A DNA stretch of 64,000 nt from Dryocosmus kuriphilus (GCA_038277395.1 CM076194.1:184234788-184298787), one strand, 5' to 3'. Shown: positions 1 through 11,446, counted from the first letter of the stretch. Numbers and translations: made by a program. The notes: a model not told the origin generated them from the sequence alone.

Positions 1-759
1 TTGCATACAACAACCCTACTCCATGTGAAAATCGTTAAAATACAAATAATTTTATGAAACACGTGAGGTTATGACAGTATTGACAGGCCTCGAAGCTCGT
101 CGCGCCAACCACGGCTGCCAAAATGCTGTTGGTAAAGTCGCACGCGACGGCGGAAATTTCAAATTTGCAATACAATTGTATGGTGTAAATGGCAATGTAA
201 TATTGTTATCTTGAATAGAAATAATTAAAAAATGCCGCTTTGAAGTACCGTTCAATACTGAATGAAACTATTTATCTTCTCGTATAGGTGTATATTGTTT
301 ACTTCAAGAGTTGATCATATATCAGGAATTACCCACAGAAGTAATTATTAGGGACAATTTTTCTGCTGTTGAAAATCTTCAAATTATGCGACGAAAATCT
401 GTGGATTATACGCAGATGCGATGAAAAAATGAGTATGAGCTGAAAATAATGTATGCAGGCCTAAATATTACCTCTTTTTATCATAAATACGGGTATTATT
501 GCCTACATTTTTAAGTCTATAAAATACAAAAGAACAAGTTTTTAGTTTTTAGGCAGTCAAATATTTATTTTCACAAAATATAGGAACACCTATATTGACT
601 CGCAGTTACAAATAATTGTGTAAAGTACAACGACGGAGAAGGCGCATCGCGGAAAATGGTATAAATAGGGTAAGTACTTAAAACTCTATTCTCTCTTTAG
701 AAAAACTTTAAAACGCTTGAAAAAAAATTCTTTCAACAATTATTGTTACCAAAAAGTCC

Positions 760-1090
760 CTTGAGCTGCTCTCCCTACAAGCATGAGCGTCGACTGTAGA
801 ACTCGGGGATTCCAGAAACAACTGCTATTTTCAAAATCTGCAAGAATATTTTCAAAATTAGTACCAGTTTTTGCAGATGAAATAATTTCGAAATTTCCAT
901 TTCGAAATAATGGGCGAAATAGTGAGTATGAATAAAATACAAAATTCATAGAAAACTTTCCAAATGTTAACGACAGACAGTTTTTAAAGAGAAGATACCA
1001 AACAATATTTTTCAAATATCAAAGATCAAACTTACGCTTCAAAGAATATAAAGTAATTTTAGAACACATAGCAATTGTTGGTTCGAAATT
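760..1090 (-). repeat. Extra copy of the exon-C head block, left arm
   Basis: This is about 90% alike to 1575-1920 in the same arm, sharing the CTTGAGCTGCTCTCCC and AAGCATGAGCGTCGACTG stretches. It contains only the head of the C block, so the conserved transportin-3-like helices are missing. The mirrored copy lies at 4550-4880. Confidence 0.7.
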
Positions 1091-1424
1091 TGTACTTTCA
1101 ATAATTTAAATTTCATTTCAATTTCGAACTCTTGTAATTTTGAATAAAGCTTATTTTTCAATACCTTGAATTTAAAAGACATTTAATTATGAATACTTTC
1201 TGAATATTTAATTTTAGTTCACCATATAGAAATATGCTCGAAAATGAGCTTCAAAGCGAAATTAAGATTGTAATAGTAATGAAGCAGCTAATTTGGCACC
1301 GCTGTAGAACCGTTGTACATTGGTTATCAGCAGAACCAACTTTCGTGCACGAAAAAGAAATTAAAATTCTATCAATAATTCTGTGATCCTCATAAAAATT
1401 AAATTCTAAAATGGAAAGTTACCT

Positions 1425-1620
1425 CGCACATAGGTAAGCGAAAGAGATCTTCTACGGGGACAGGGTCATTTTTTAACCCGTCTGCATCTTGAAGTATCGT
1501 GAAAATGGGTCCAATTAATGCCTCCAACATACACAAGAGTCCCGACACTGCGTCTATTTGAGGATTTCTCCCTTGAGCTGCTCTCCCCATAAGCATGAGC
1601 GTCGACTGTAGACCTCGGGG
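1425..1620 (-). pseudogene. TNPO3-like: Transportin-3-like exon fragment (C), left arm
   Basis: Mirror copy of 3970-4172. The encoded 65-residue frame (1399-1596, minus strand) is identical to that of the right arm, so the arms have diverged very little since they formed or are being homogenised by gene conversion. Confidence 0.66.
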
Positions 1621-1971
1621 ATTCCAGAAACAGCTACTATTTTAAAAACCTACAAGAATATTTTCAAAATTAGAACCAGTTTCTGCAGACGAAATAAGTT
1701 CGAAATTTCCATTTCAAAATAATGGACAAAATAGTGAGTATGAATAAAATACAAAATTCATAGAAAACTTTCCAAATGTTAATGACAGACAGTTTTTAAA
1801 GAGAAGATACCAAACAATATTTTTCAAATATCAAAGATCAAACTTACGTTTCAAAGAATATAAAGTAATTTTAGAACACATAGCAATTGTTGGTTCGAAA
1901 TTTCTACTTTCAATAATTTCTGACACCTTCTTCAGAAATGTTTTTGACGCCTTCTTTGATTTTCGAAACGT

Positions 1972-2229
1972 TTATGGATAGAACCAAACAATGAATGCTT
2001 CCCACATACCCAAGTTTCTCGACACTGCGTCTGTTTGAGGATTTGTGTTTCCAAGGATAGCTGCTAGTCGTCGAGAAATATCACAGGATCAGTCTTTGTA
2101 CCTCTGTCAAACTGAAATCGCTCCATTTTTCATAAGTTCACACAACGGCCTCACCTGGAACCAGCAGAGTTCCTTCATCGAACGGTCGATTTTTTCCTGA
2201 GGGAGTCTCGACAGTATTTTCGCAACTCC
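1972..2229 (-). pseudogene. TNPO3-like: Transportin-3-like exon fragment (A+B), left arm
   Basis: Mirror copy of 3363-3624 with the same retained 3' splice acceptor (reverse complement, about 2229-2250), the same frame change between the A and B blocks, and the same terminal stop. A pair of opposed copies like this could be transcribed as one hairpin. It codes for nothing complete. Confidence 0.66.
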
Positions 2230-2312
2230 TGTGAACAAAAATAGTAGAAACAATTCTCTAAATATGAAAAGTATTATATATAGCGACCGTGCGGGCCTCG
2301 AATAAAATTTTT

Positions 2313-3281
2313 CGAAAATGTACTTCTTTAGGATACATAGTAAAAGTTTAAAAAACAATTCCAATTTGAAATACTTTTTTTAACAAAGAAAACTAGATAA
2401 AACGTTATACGTATTTTGGAAGAATAAAATACTAATAAACAATATTTAAGAAGTTAAAGTTTCTTTCTAACTTACAATCGTATGGATTTTCAAATTGTAA
2501 TTGCAGAAAGTAAATAAAGTTTGAAGTTGATACAAAGACTTAAAAATGGCTAGGTCCATAACATTTTTTATGTTATAACGCATACAAAAACTTAACAAAA
2601 CAGTATTGCAAAGAATAACAAGCTCGAAATTAATAATATGAATATATAATTAGCATTATTCTCTTTTTATGAAGATTTGTCAATTTTGAAGATTATTTTG
2701 GAGATTATTTTCTGATCATGATATAGGTTATGTTACGCTTTGCAAATTCAAAAGGCTCAAAAGTTTAGCATTTAAAATTAACCTGTTGAAACATATGGCA
2801 GATTGAAAATGTATTTATCATAATTCAAACATAAAGTGTCTCATTTATCTGTACAAGCGACTGGTGACCATCGATCGTTTTGGCATTACAGTTGGTAAGA
2901 TGTCATCCTCATTTTGTTCGACTCACTTTTCTCGATCTACAACCACTTTTTTGACTGTTTATTATCCCATTATTCAAATATTCATCTTCCTAACGATTTT
3001 CCGAATTTTTGACACCTTTTTCAGAAATGTTTTTGACGCCTTTTTTGATTTTTGAACAATGAATGCTTCCCACATACCCAGGTTTCTCGACACTGCTTCT
3101 ATTTGAGGATTTGTGTTTCCAAGGATAGCTGCGATAGCTGCTACTGTGTCGAGAAATATCACTGGATCAGTCTTTGTACCTCTGTCAACCGAAATGCTAG
3201 AATTTCCATTCTAGCAAGTATCAAAATTTTAGGTTAGGATATTATAAACATACCGGAGGTAAAGAAATTAAAAATTTTTTT
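2313..3281. repeat. Spacer of the inverted repeat
   Basis: This is AT-rich loop sequence between the arms. Most of it (2313-2990) holds nothing I recognise. The right part (3003-3190) is another diverged copy, on the minus strand, of the exon-B block found in the arms, so the centre of the palindrome was itself built from the same duplicated material. Confidence 0.8.
3003..3190 (-). pseudogene. TNPO3-like: Third copy of TNPO3-like exon fragment B, in the palindrome spacer
   Basis: The minus-strand frame includes IFLDTV, AAILGNTNPQIEAVS and NLGMWEAF, an obvious diverged copy of the B block in the arms. A small internal duplication (GATAGCTGC repeated at about 3124-3141) breaks the FLDRLA motif. 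The copy differs from the arms more than the arms differ from each other, so it is an older duplicate. Confidence 0.6.
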
Positions 3282-3362
3282 AAAAATTTTATTCGAGGCC
3301 CGCACGGTCGCTATATATAATACTTTTCATATTTAGAGAATTGTTTCTACTATTTTTGTTCA

Positions 3363-3624
3363 CAGGAGTTGCGAAAATACTGTCGAGACTCCCTCAGGAA
3401 AAAATCGACCGTTCGATGAAGGAACTCTGCTGGTTCCAGGTGAGGCCGTTGTGTGAACTTATGAAAAATGGAGCGATTTCAGTTTGACAGAGGTACAAAG
3501 ACTGATCCTGTGATATTTCTCGACAGACTAGCAGCTATCCTTGGAAACACAAATCCTCAAACAGACGCAGTGTCGAGAAACTTGGGTATGTGGGAAGCAT
3601 TCATTGTTTGGTTCTATCCATAAA
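3363..3624 (+). pseudogene. TNPO3-like: Transportin-3-like exon fragment (A+B), frameshifted, right arm
   Basis: Transportin-3 (transportin-SR) is an importin-beta family HEAT-repeat receptor that carries SR splicing factors into the nucleus. A pyrimidine-rich tract ending CACAG at 3341-3362 looks like a real 3' splice site. Translation after it gives a segment with ILSRLPQEKI and ELCWFQVRPLCELM, resembling the transportin-3 helix preceding its FLDRLA segment. A shift of one base near 3465-3475 then changes frame to DPVIFLDRLAAILGNTNPQ, which matches the next conserved transportin-3 block. The frame ends at a stop at about 3622. Retained splice-site sequence means this came from genomic DNA, not from a processed mRNA. 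Assignment rests on remembered family conservation. The order A, B, C along the strand agrees with the family. Confidence 0.68.
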
Positions 3625-3969
3625 CGTTTCGAAAATCAAAGAAGGCGTCAAAAACATTTCTGAAGAAGGTGTCAGAAATTATTGAAAGTAGAAATTTCGA
3701 ACCAACAATTGCTATGTGTTCTAAAATTACTTTATATTCTTTGAAACGTAAGTTTGATCTTTGATATTTGAAAAATATTGTTTGGTATCTTCTCTTTAAA
3801 AACTGTCTGTCATTAACATTTGGAAAGTTTTCTATGAATTTTGTATTTTATTCATACTCACTATTTTGTCCATTATTTTGAAATGGAAATTTCGAACTTA
3901 TTTCGTCTGCAGAAACTGGTTCTAATTTTGAAAATATTCTTGTAGGTTTTTAAAATAGTAGCTGTTTCT

Positions 3970-4172
3970 GGAATCCCCGAGGTCTACAGTCGACGCTCAT
4001 GCTTATGGGGAGAGCAGCTCAAGGGAGAAATCCTCAAATAGACGCAGTGTCGGGACTCTTGTGTATGTTGGAGGCATTAATTGGACCCATTTTCACGATA
4101 CTTCAAGATGCAGACGGGTTAAAAAATGACCCTGTCCCCGTAGAAGATCTCTTTCGCTTACCTATGTGCGAG
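3970..4172 (+). pseudogene. TNPO3-like: Transportin-3-like exon fragment (C), right arm
   Basis: The open frame contains LLCMLEALIGPIFTILQ followed by DGLKNDP, VEDLFRL and MCE. This has the spacing of the transportin-3 segment reading roughly GLLDMLxAL, PTFxLLQ, GLxNHPDTVDDLFRL. A GGTAACT right after the last Glu codon (about 4170) could be a 5' splice site. Upstream, the head of the block (about 3970-4045) includes NPQIDAVS, which is nearly the same DNA as the tail of exon fragment B at 3555-3580, so the fragment looks chimeric. No complete receptor can be assembled from the window. Confidence 0.68.
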
Positions 4173-4455
4173 GTAACTTTCCATTTTAGAATTTAATTTT
4201 TATGAGGATCACAGAATTATTGATAGAATTTTAATTTCTTTTTCGTGCACGAAAGTTGGTTCTGCTGATAACCAATGTACAACGGTTCTACAGCGGTGCC
4301 AAATTAGCTGCTTCATTACTATTACAATCTTAATTTCGCTTTGAAGCTCATTTTCGAGCATATTTCTATATGGTGAACTAAAATTAAATATTCAGAAAGT
4401 ATTCATAATTAAATGTCTTTTAAATTCAAGGTATTGAAAAATAAGCTTTTATTTA

Positions 4456-4465
4456 AATTTATATA

Positions 4466-4510
<45 letters not shown>

Positions 4511-4527
4511 AAATTTATATATATATT
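4456..4527. repeat. (TA)n microsatellite in the right arm
   Basis: A TA-dinucleotide tract with short TTTAAATTTA flanks. It is absent at the mirror position in the left arm, so it expanded or inserted after the palindrome formed. Confidence 0.9.
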
Positions 4528-4549
4528 TATTTAAATTATTGAAAGTACA

Positions 4550-4880
4550 AATTTCGAACCAACAATTGCTATGTGTTCTAAAATTACTTTATATTCTTTG
4601 AAGCGTAAGTTTGATCTTTGATATTTGAAAAATATTGTTTGGTATCTTCTCTTTAAAAACTGTCTGTCATTAACATTTCGAAAGTTTCTATGAATTTTGT
4701 ATTTTATTCATACTCACTATTTTGCCCATTATTTCGAAATGGAAATTTCGAAATTATTTCATCTGCAAAAACTGGTACTAATTTTGAAAATATTCTTGCA
4801 GATTTTTAAAATAGCAGTTGTTTCTGGAATCCCCGAGTTCTACAGTCGACGCTCATGCTTGTAGGGAGAGCAGCTCAAGG
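4550..4880 (+). repeat. Extra copy of the exon-C head block, right arm
   Basis: Mirror of 760-1090 and a direct repeat of 3690-4020. Each arm therefore contains a tandem duplication that predates the inversion of the arms. Confidence 0.7.
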
Positions 4881-5639
4881 GACTTTTTGGTAACAATAAT
4901 TGTTGAAAGAATTTTTTTTCAAGCGTTTTAAAGTTTTTTCTAAAGAGAGAATAGAGTTTTAAGTACTTACCCTATTTATACCATTTTCCGCGATGCGCCT
5001 ACTCCGTCGTTGTACTTTACACAATTATTTGTAACTGCGAGTCAATATAGGTGTTCCTATATTTTGTGAAAATAAATATTTTACTACCTAAAAACTAAAA
5101 ACTTGTTCTTTTGTATTTTATAGACTTAAAAATGTAGGCAATAATACCCGTATTTATGATAAAAAGAGGTAATATTTAGGCCTGCATACATTATTTTCAG
5201 CTCATACTCATTTTTTCATCGCATCTGCGTATAATCCACAGATTTTCGTCGCATAATTTGAAGATTTTCAACAGCAGAAAAATTGTCCCTAATAATTACT
5301 TCTGTGGGTAATTCCTGATATATGATCAACTCTTGAAGTAAACAATATACACCTATACGAGAAGATAAATAGTTTCATTCAGTATTGAACGGTACTTCAA
5401 AGCGGCATTTTTTAATTATTTCTATTCAAGATAACAATATTACATTGCCATTTACACCATACAATTGTATTGCAAATTTGAAATTTCCGCCGTCGCGTGC
5501 GACTTTACCAACAGCATTTTGGCAGCCGTGGTTGGCGCGACGAGCTTCGAGGCCTGTCAATACTGTCATAACCTCACGTGTTTCATAAAATTATTTGTAT
5601 TTTAACGATTTTCACATGGAGTAGGGTTGTTGTATGCAA

Positions 5640-7147
5640 AATTGTAAATGCGCTAAAAAGAAAAATTGATGCCGTGCCGCGAGTGTATAGTTGCAGTGTC
5701 TCTCCAGTCCCTAACATAATCATTTATAGGTTGTAAGTACTACTCTGGTATTGCTTTCTCCTTCTAACCATTGGAACTCTTTCTCTACTTCCCCTCATTT
5801 CAACACTTTTGCATTATCGTATTTTAGCACAGATATTTTTACTTTTTTCGAAAAGCTGTATAGTAAGCGCACCTCATACAACCGTGAACCCCTTCCGGGT
5901 TGAGGAAATCTTTTTGAAAAGTATGTCTTTAAAATACATAAGTCGTAGATACGAAAACAGATGGAATTCTATGGGAATTTGAAGGACACTACAGTTTTTT
6001 GACACCTCGGCCAGCAGCCTTAATACGCTGAAAAAGCATTAAATTCTGCGTCTATCGAGCTTTTTTTGATTAAAGTTGGTTGAAATTTGACTGAGTCATT
6101 ACAGAATACAAAGGAAACAACATTTTGATAAACATTTAATGATAAAAGAGAAACGCAATACTTTTATTCGTTAAATTAAGATAAGATAAAATATATTTTC
6201 GGCCATATTCTGCTCTACCATTCTTTAAATCAAAAAAAATTTCTTTGATTCAAAATGTTTTTTCCTCTGTGTATATTGACTTTTTTCTTTTTTTTAACTT
6301 AGTTATATGATTTAATTAAAATTTTGCAATGAAATTAAAAAATATAATGAAGAGAAACTAAATGCAAGTGTTTGTTATTTTTTATGTAGGTATGCATATG
6401 CAAGAAAAAGGTTGCCCACAAAAGTATATTGACCAAAAGTATTCCTCAGAAATTGGAAGAGTGGGATTTGAGATTTCGGTAAAGTCCGCACGCTTATTTA
6501 TCTAATGAAAAAGTACGTATAAAATAAAGAATTTATATTCACCAGTCCCTCTTCTTTCAAGATAATACTGCATGATTATTTTATTAAATGAACATTTAGG
6601 TAAACTGTAAAAAATATTTGTATTCATTATTTAAATAATTTTAATTAACAAATGCATAAGTTTGTCAGTTATCACTGCGACCGCCTTTTTAGGATACGTA
6701 TAATTGAAATTATAACATGATTATGAGGAGGATTTAGAGTTAATAATGCAACATTAAACCGATTTTATTCTTTACATTTTATTATACCTTTTATTGTTTT
6801 ATTAATAATTTTAATTAATTTAGTAGCATTACGTACTGCCAGATCCAGTAACCCCTTTAGGATGAAATAGAAACTTATATATAATTCCTTTTCCTGTTTA
6901 TTATACAATTGAAGATATGCAAAAAATTTTATTATTATGTTTTATCTTAAAATATTATCCTATAAATTATTATTTTATCTTAAGATATCTGAAGATATTC
7001 GGATTTCCTTATGACTTTTTGGCCTCCAATCTTGCCACAATAGTCTGCATGTTTTTACAGTGCATATAAATTTTGTGTACGTAATGCTTGTTCATGAATA
7101 TGTCAATAATTAAATATTATTTTTGCAGAAAATATTCTTCGTGAAGA
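5640..7147. other. AT-rich sequence, no gene seen (copy A)
   Basis: This joins the inverted repeat to the hAT remnant. It is AT-rich with short A/T runs. A ten-base CCTTCCGGGT patch lies near 5890. It may include the 5' end of the hAT element, but I could not identify a terminal inverted repeat. Confidence 0.6.
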
Positions 7148-8928
7148 ATGCGAAAACCAAAATATGAGCAGCACTATCGACCAGCTTGGGAGGAAATATA
7201 AATTTTTAGGCATTGGTTAGCACCCATTGAAGGTGATAGGACTTTGGAGTTTTGCAAGTTTTGTAAGAATGAATTTCAAGCCCACAAAGGAACTCATGAA
7301 GCACCTTACGACGGATACACATCGAAGACGCGCGATACCATTTTCTTCAAGTAGGCAACAAAAAATTAGTTTTAGAAAAGTAGATGAAGGTGTTTTGAAA
7401 AAAAGTGAAGCTGAAGCTTTATTCTGTTTATATTGTACAATGCACGGCTCACTGAACGGTTGTGAGCATTTGTCTAATAGACTAAATAAGGATATAAATG
7501 TGCAATTACGTATAACAAAATGCGGAAATATCATAAAAAATGTTCTATTTCCGCATTTTGTGAAAGATTTTATAGAAGATAATATTATGATCGGTCGGCA
7601 CAATGGAGTTCATGAAAAACTCAAACGCGATCTAAATTTGCCAAATTTAATTTTATTTGAATGCATTTGTCAGTCCATTCAGTTAGCCGTTTCTTGAGCT
7701 TCTAAAGAAAGCCTTCCCCGTAATCTTGAATTTTTTATACGCGAAACCTATAATTGGTTTTCTCACTCAACCAGTCGGCAAAAAGCATATACAGAAATTT
7801 ATAAAGTGATTAATCGAGACAAAATACCTTTGAAAATGATCAACTTCGCGGATGCCCGTTGGCTGTCGATTGAGCCAGAGGTGTTTAGAATTATAAGCCA
7901 GTGGTCAGAGTTGAAAACTCATTTTGGTATTGCACGTACTAGGGACAGTTGCTATACCGCTGAAGTCTTATCAAGTATGTACAATAATAATGTGAATTTT
8001 GTATAACTCTCGTTTTTGATTCCCATTTTGCAAGATTTGCAAACCACGCTCAAAAGTTTTGAATCTAATACTGCAGATCCAGCTAAATTGTTAAACGATT
8101 TAAAAAACACGTATGTAGCTATCGTTAAACAGGTCATCAATCCTACTGCAAGGATTGATTTGTCTAAAGATCCGTTTGAAAATTATTTGGACCCGAGTCC
8201 TTATTTAGGGTACTCCTTTGATGCAGCATGTACAGAATATCCTTTGTCATCGGAAGTCAAAACTCTAGTCCGAAAACGGTGTATTTCGTTTTTAATTAGC
8301 TTAGCCAAAGAACTGAAAGATAGACTACCTAGTAATATAGAGGTCATGGACAAAATTCGTTATTTTTCAGTAAATGAAAGTTTAAAGAGAGTTTAAAATA
8401 CGAATTACTGACGCAGTAAAAACATTTGTGAAGGATCCATTTAAAATCACAAAAATCGAAAATCAATGGGTTAGAATTTCGGAGTTCCATTGGGAAAATA
8501 TTAAAGACACTTTATTATTCTGGACTGAGGTAGAGTCATATCGTGATTCACCTGGCTCGGATCCATTTGCTGAGCTAGCTGAGTTAGCGATAACTTTTCT
8601 TGTCTCACCGCTGTCAAATGCAGATGTTGAGCGTGTTTTCAGCCAGATAAATTGATTAAAAACCAAATTAAGGAATAGAATGTTGCTGCCTATGCTGCAA
8701 AGTTTGCTCACTGTAATTTACGAATTAAGACGCCTTCACAAATGTTGCTACGATTATATTTTACCGAAGAGCGTTTTGACTATTATAGGTACAAAAAAAT
8801 CTTATGAATCAAATACCATAAATAAAATTGTCAGTTCGGAGAACCTAAGTAGTGGAAATATTGTAATGATCGAAGACGATGAGTTCGATCAAGCCTTGCA
8901 ATTACTTGATGTGGAACCCCACCAGTAG
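7148..8928 (+). pseudogene. hAT-superfamily transposase, decayed (copy A)
   Basis: The remnant spans about 590 codons in several frames. N-terminal: a WLAPIEGD segment leads into a Cys2-His2 finger (CKFC, then AH and, in a shifted frame, ELMKHLTTDTH). Middle: FADARWLSIEPEVF, typical of the hAT catalytic region. C-terminal: PLSNADVERVFSQIN, the hAT dimerisation motif, at about 8608-8652. It is broken by a stop in the first segment (about 7198), a frameshift in the finger near 7280, a stop at about 7696, a stop at about 8004, a one-base insertion near 8390 not present in copy B, and a TGA at 8653-8655. Terminal repeats and the 8-bp target duplication expected of hAT were not found. A domesticated host gene is unlikely given the damage. 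Confidence 0.85.
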
Positions 8929-9309
8929 TTGCGCAAAACTTATCTTGCTCAGTAATGTCGAACCATTAATATTATATAGTATTATTTTCCAATTTTCATT
9001 TACTAATTAGCTTGAAATAAAGTGTGTGATAGAATGCGACAAAGTTTAATATTACGTCAAGGTCGAAACTTAGAATTATGTGTGTTCTTATGCTTTATAT
9101 TAATTAAAATGTATTTACAACAACAAAAATTATTCAGTGTGATTAATTATTCAATAACCTCCATCTTCTTTGTGTTCCTATCCCTATCTTTCAACAACAA
9201 ATAAACATGCGTGAACTTGGATAAAATCCATTTTTTTATACTATAAAGTATATAGTGAGAAAAGTTCAGAGAAGAACAGAAGATATTTCTGTCTTTTTTT
9301 AAGGGGGTA
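8929..9309. other. AT-rich 3' flank of the hAT remnant (copy A)
   Basis: Contains an AATAAA-like signal near 9016 and a short TATACTATAAAGTATATAG palindrome near 9238-9256. No gene is seen. Confidence 0.5.
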
Positions 9310-9544
9310 CGTATACTTAGAAAGCAAGAAAAAAACGCTTTTTTTGTGGTTTCAAAAAAAAAAAATCTTTTATTTATTGTAGACCTATATTATACAGTTC
9401 GAATAACATGTCTTAAGTAGTTACAGTAATTTTTTCATAAAAAAATATTGAAAAACAAGCGAGTTATATAGGCCTACAATAAGTAAAAGTCATCCTAAAA
9501 AATTCACAAAAAAGCGTTTTTTTTTTTTGCTTTCTGAGTATACG
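9310..9544. mobile_element. Hairpin MITE (copy A)
   Basis: The whole 235 bp folds on itself. The left end CGTATACTTAGAAAGCA and the A-rich/GCTTTTTT stretch pair with the right end TGCTTTCTGAGTATACG. Further in, TTATTGTAGACCTATA pairs with TATAGGCCTACAATAA. It has no coding capacity, and the superfamily is unknown because no target duplication is evident. Confidence 0.8.
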
Positions 9545-10200
9545 GCTCACATTCACGGCTCCATATAATAGAAAGAGAGGTCCGTTCGATATTCGACTTT
9601 GAAAAGCCCCGGAGTCCCACTGCTGCTCAGTCCCAATGACGCCGAAAACGTACTGCGCAAACTCCAAACTTAGTGACAAATTTAGTGATTCTTCAGAGCG
9701 GTTTCGTGATTTTTGGTGAATTTTCAGGCGTCCGATTAGGAATTTTCACTCGAGCGAGATGGCAACCCTGCTGCAGAGCCCCGCTTACAGGGAGAGGGTC
9801 TGAATACTAAGGGATTCGACCTGGTATCCCTAAGTCTCCGTTTCGACACCTCCTTTAAACTCCGCCCCGCCCGTCTCAATTGAGGGGGCACACCGGAGCA
9901 TTCAAGGATTTGGTAACCCTGGTGCCATTCAGCTTTCGACACAGCGATCACATCTTAGCTTGGGAGCATGAGGACTCGCGCCCTCGATATTTCAGGAGGC
10001 TTTGCCATTACCCCCTGGAAGGATCGCTTCTTCGTCAGGGTCCCGCAGACCAGAGACCCCCAGTTCCCCAGAGCAGCCGTAGCTCGCGATACAGTCCCTA
10101 TGGTTCACCTACACTAGATCGCTGGTCCGATTAGACCCCTAAGCCCTCCCACCAACTACAAGGTCATGTGATCCCCAGGGAGGGTCCCCGGTTTTCTTAC
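9545..10200. other. GC-richer island of unknown origin (copy A)
   Basis: Composition changes abruptly from AT-rich flanks to roughly balanced, C-rich sequence, and back near 10200. Short open frames exist on both strands (for example 9880-10134 +), but none resembles a known protein. It could be a SINE/LTR remnant or an old gene piece. No tRNA-like A/B box pair was recognised. Confidence 0.55.
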
Positions 10201-11444
10201 ATCAGCTTCAATGAAAACGTGTCCATTTATGTTTATATTGTGTGAAATTGGGCGCTTGCATTTGCATGTGTCTTCATTTTCTAAAGTGACTAAAATGGCA
10301 CTTTTCAGATTTTTGAAGCCTTCTGCTTCAATTATTGAATGATTCAGAAACAGAGAAGGAACTGCCTTGACATCAACCTATCCACAATTCCTAGATCAAA
10401 CTCAAATTTGGGCAAAATGTTGGAAAACTACTGCTTGGTACTTTATGTTGAAAAAATGTAATTTATTTCAAGTTTGACCCTTTCTTAGTGTGTAAAATTT
10501 TCCATTTAAGCAAAATCTGTAAATGTTAAAAAATAATAAAATAACTTACCTTTCAAGAATCTTCTGAAAAAAATTGCTAAATAATAAAGCTAAGATATAA
10601 AGATATGCATTATAAAAAAAGGCAACGTAGACTCAAAATTTATAAGAACAACAGTGGACTTCTCTAGGACAACACGATGAAATACGGGAAATAACTAAGA
10701 ATTAATTGTTTAAACAATTCAATAATATATAGAATAAAATGAATGTCCTTAACAATCAATAGTTATAATAAGTATAATAGTATAGATAAAAATTTCACAA
10801 TTTCCTGGAAAAATATTGTTTAAGCAAATTTAATTTCTTTAGTCAAATTAGATTTTGGTTAATAATAAAGCTAAGGTATCGAAAACGTATAATGTATATT
10901 AAAAAGCAACCTCAATTATGATTTTTTAAATAAAAAAGACGACTTTTCTTTAATGAAAATGAAATGGAATTTCTTTAAACAAATAGGCGTTTGTTGTATA
11001 AAAAGACATTCTTGATTTTGATTCTGTTGAAAATAAGCCGACTTTTAAAAAACTTTTTTTTTAACAAATAAAATTTGTTTTAATAATTAAAAATTACTTT
11101 ACAATAATGGTAATATTAATTTACTAGACCAATAATAATAATTCCTGACCGAACAAAAAAATAAAGTGTTCGAAGGTGTAGATTTTTTTCAGAATTAACA
11201 TTTTTGGTGGAGGGGGAGGGGGGTGTACTTTTCGGGCACCATGGGCGGTACTTTCCCTAGATACGCCTCTGATAAAATAAACAAGAAATCTTTTCAATTT
11301 TTGCATCAACTTTAAATGATGTTCTTGGAAAAAGATTTACTATAAAAAAAAACCCAATTTTTAAACGTTTGACATTTTTAGAATTAGTTGTTTCTCAAAA
11401 TTAGTTAATCTCAATTGTACATAATCTTCAGTAACCTTAAACAC

Positions 11445-11446
<2 letters not shown>
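10201..11446. other. AT-rich intergenic sequence (copy A)
   Basis: No gene recognised. Two similar blocks (around 10575 and 10865, sharing TAATAAAGCTAAG) hint at an old internal duplication. A short G-rich patch lies at 11205-11260. Confidence 0.55.

Larger units (their letters stand above)
1..2312 (-). repeat. Left arm of a ~5.6 kb inverted repeat with TNPO3-like exon fragments
   Basis: The arm is nearly the exact reverse complement of 3282-5639. Position 1 pairs with about 5639 and 2312 with about 3282. The arm may extend left of the window. Only scattered substitutions and one large indel (a TA microsatellite in the right arm at 4456-4527) separate the arms. Within the arm, blocks 760-1090 and 1570-1920 are themselves direct repeats of each other, both containing the start of the same exon-like block. 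Outside the exon remnants (1425-1620 and 1972-2229) it is AT-rich with no recognisable gene. A 47-codon ORF at about 75-218 (+) is not recognised. Confidence 0.92.
3282..5639 (+). repeat. Right arm of the ~5.6 kb inverted repeat
   Basis: This is the reverse complement of 1-2312. It carries the TNPO3-like fragments in sense orientation and in the gene's order: repeat-helix fragment A, then B, then C. The exon-C head block occurs twice (3960-4025 and 4805-4880), as it does in the other arm. The distal part (4890-5639) has no recognisable coding sequence. Confidence 0.92.

Noticed and set aside
4413..4601. A frame with long Tyr-Ile repeats (also 11415-11690)
   Set aside because: Translation of a TA microsatellite.
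5693..5715. CAGTGTCTCTCCAGTCCCT as a hAT terminal inverted repeat
   Set aside because: No matching inverted end was found right of the transposase, and copy B begins just here for assembly reasons.
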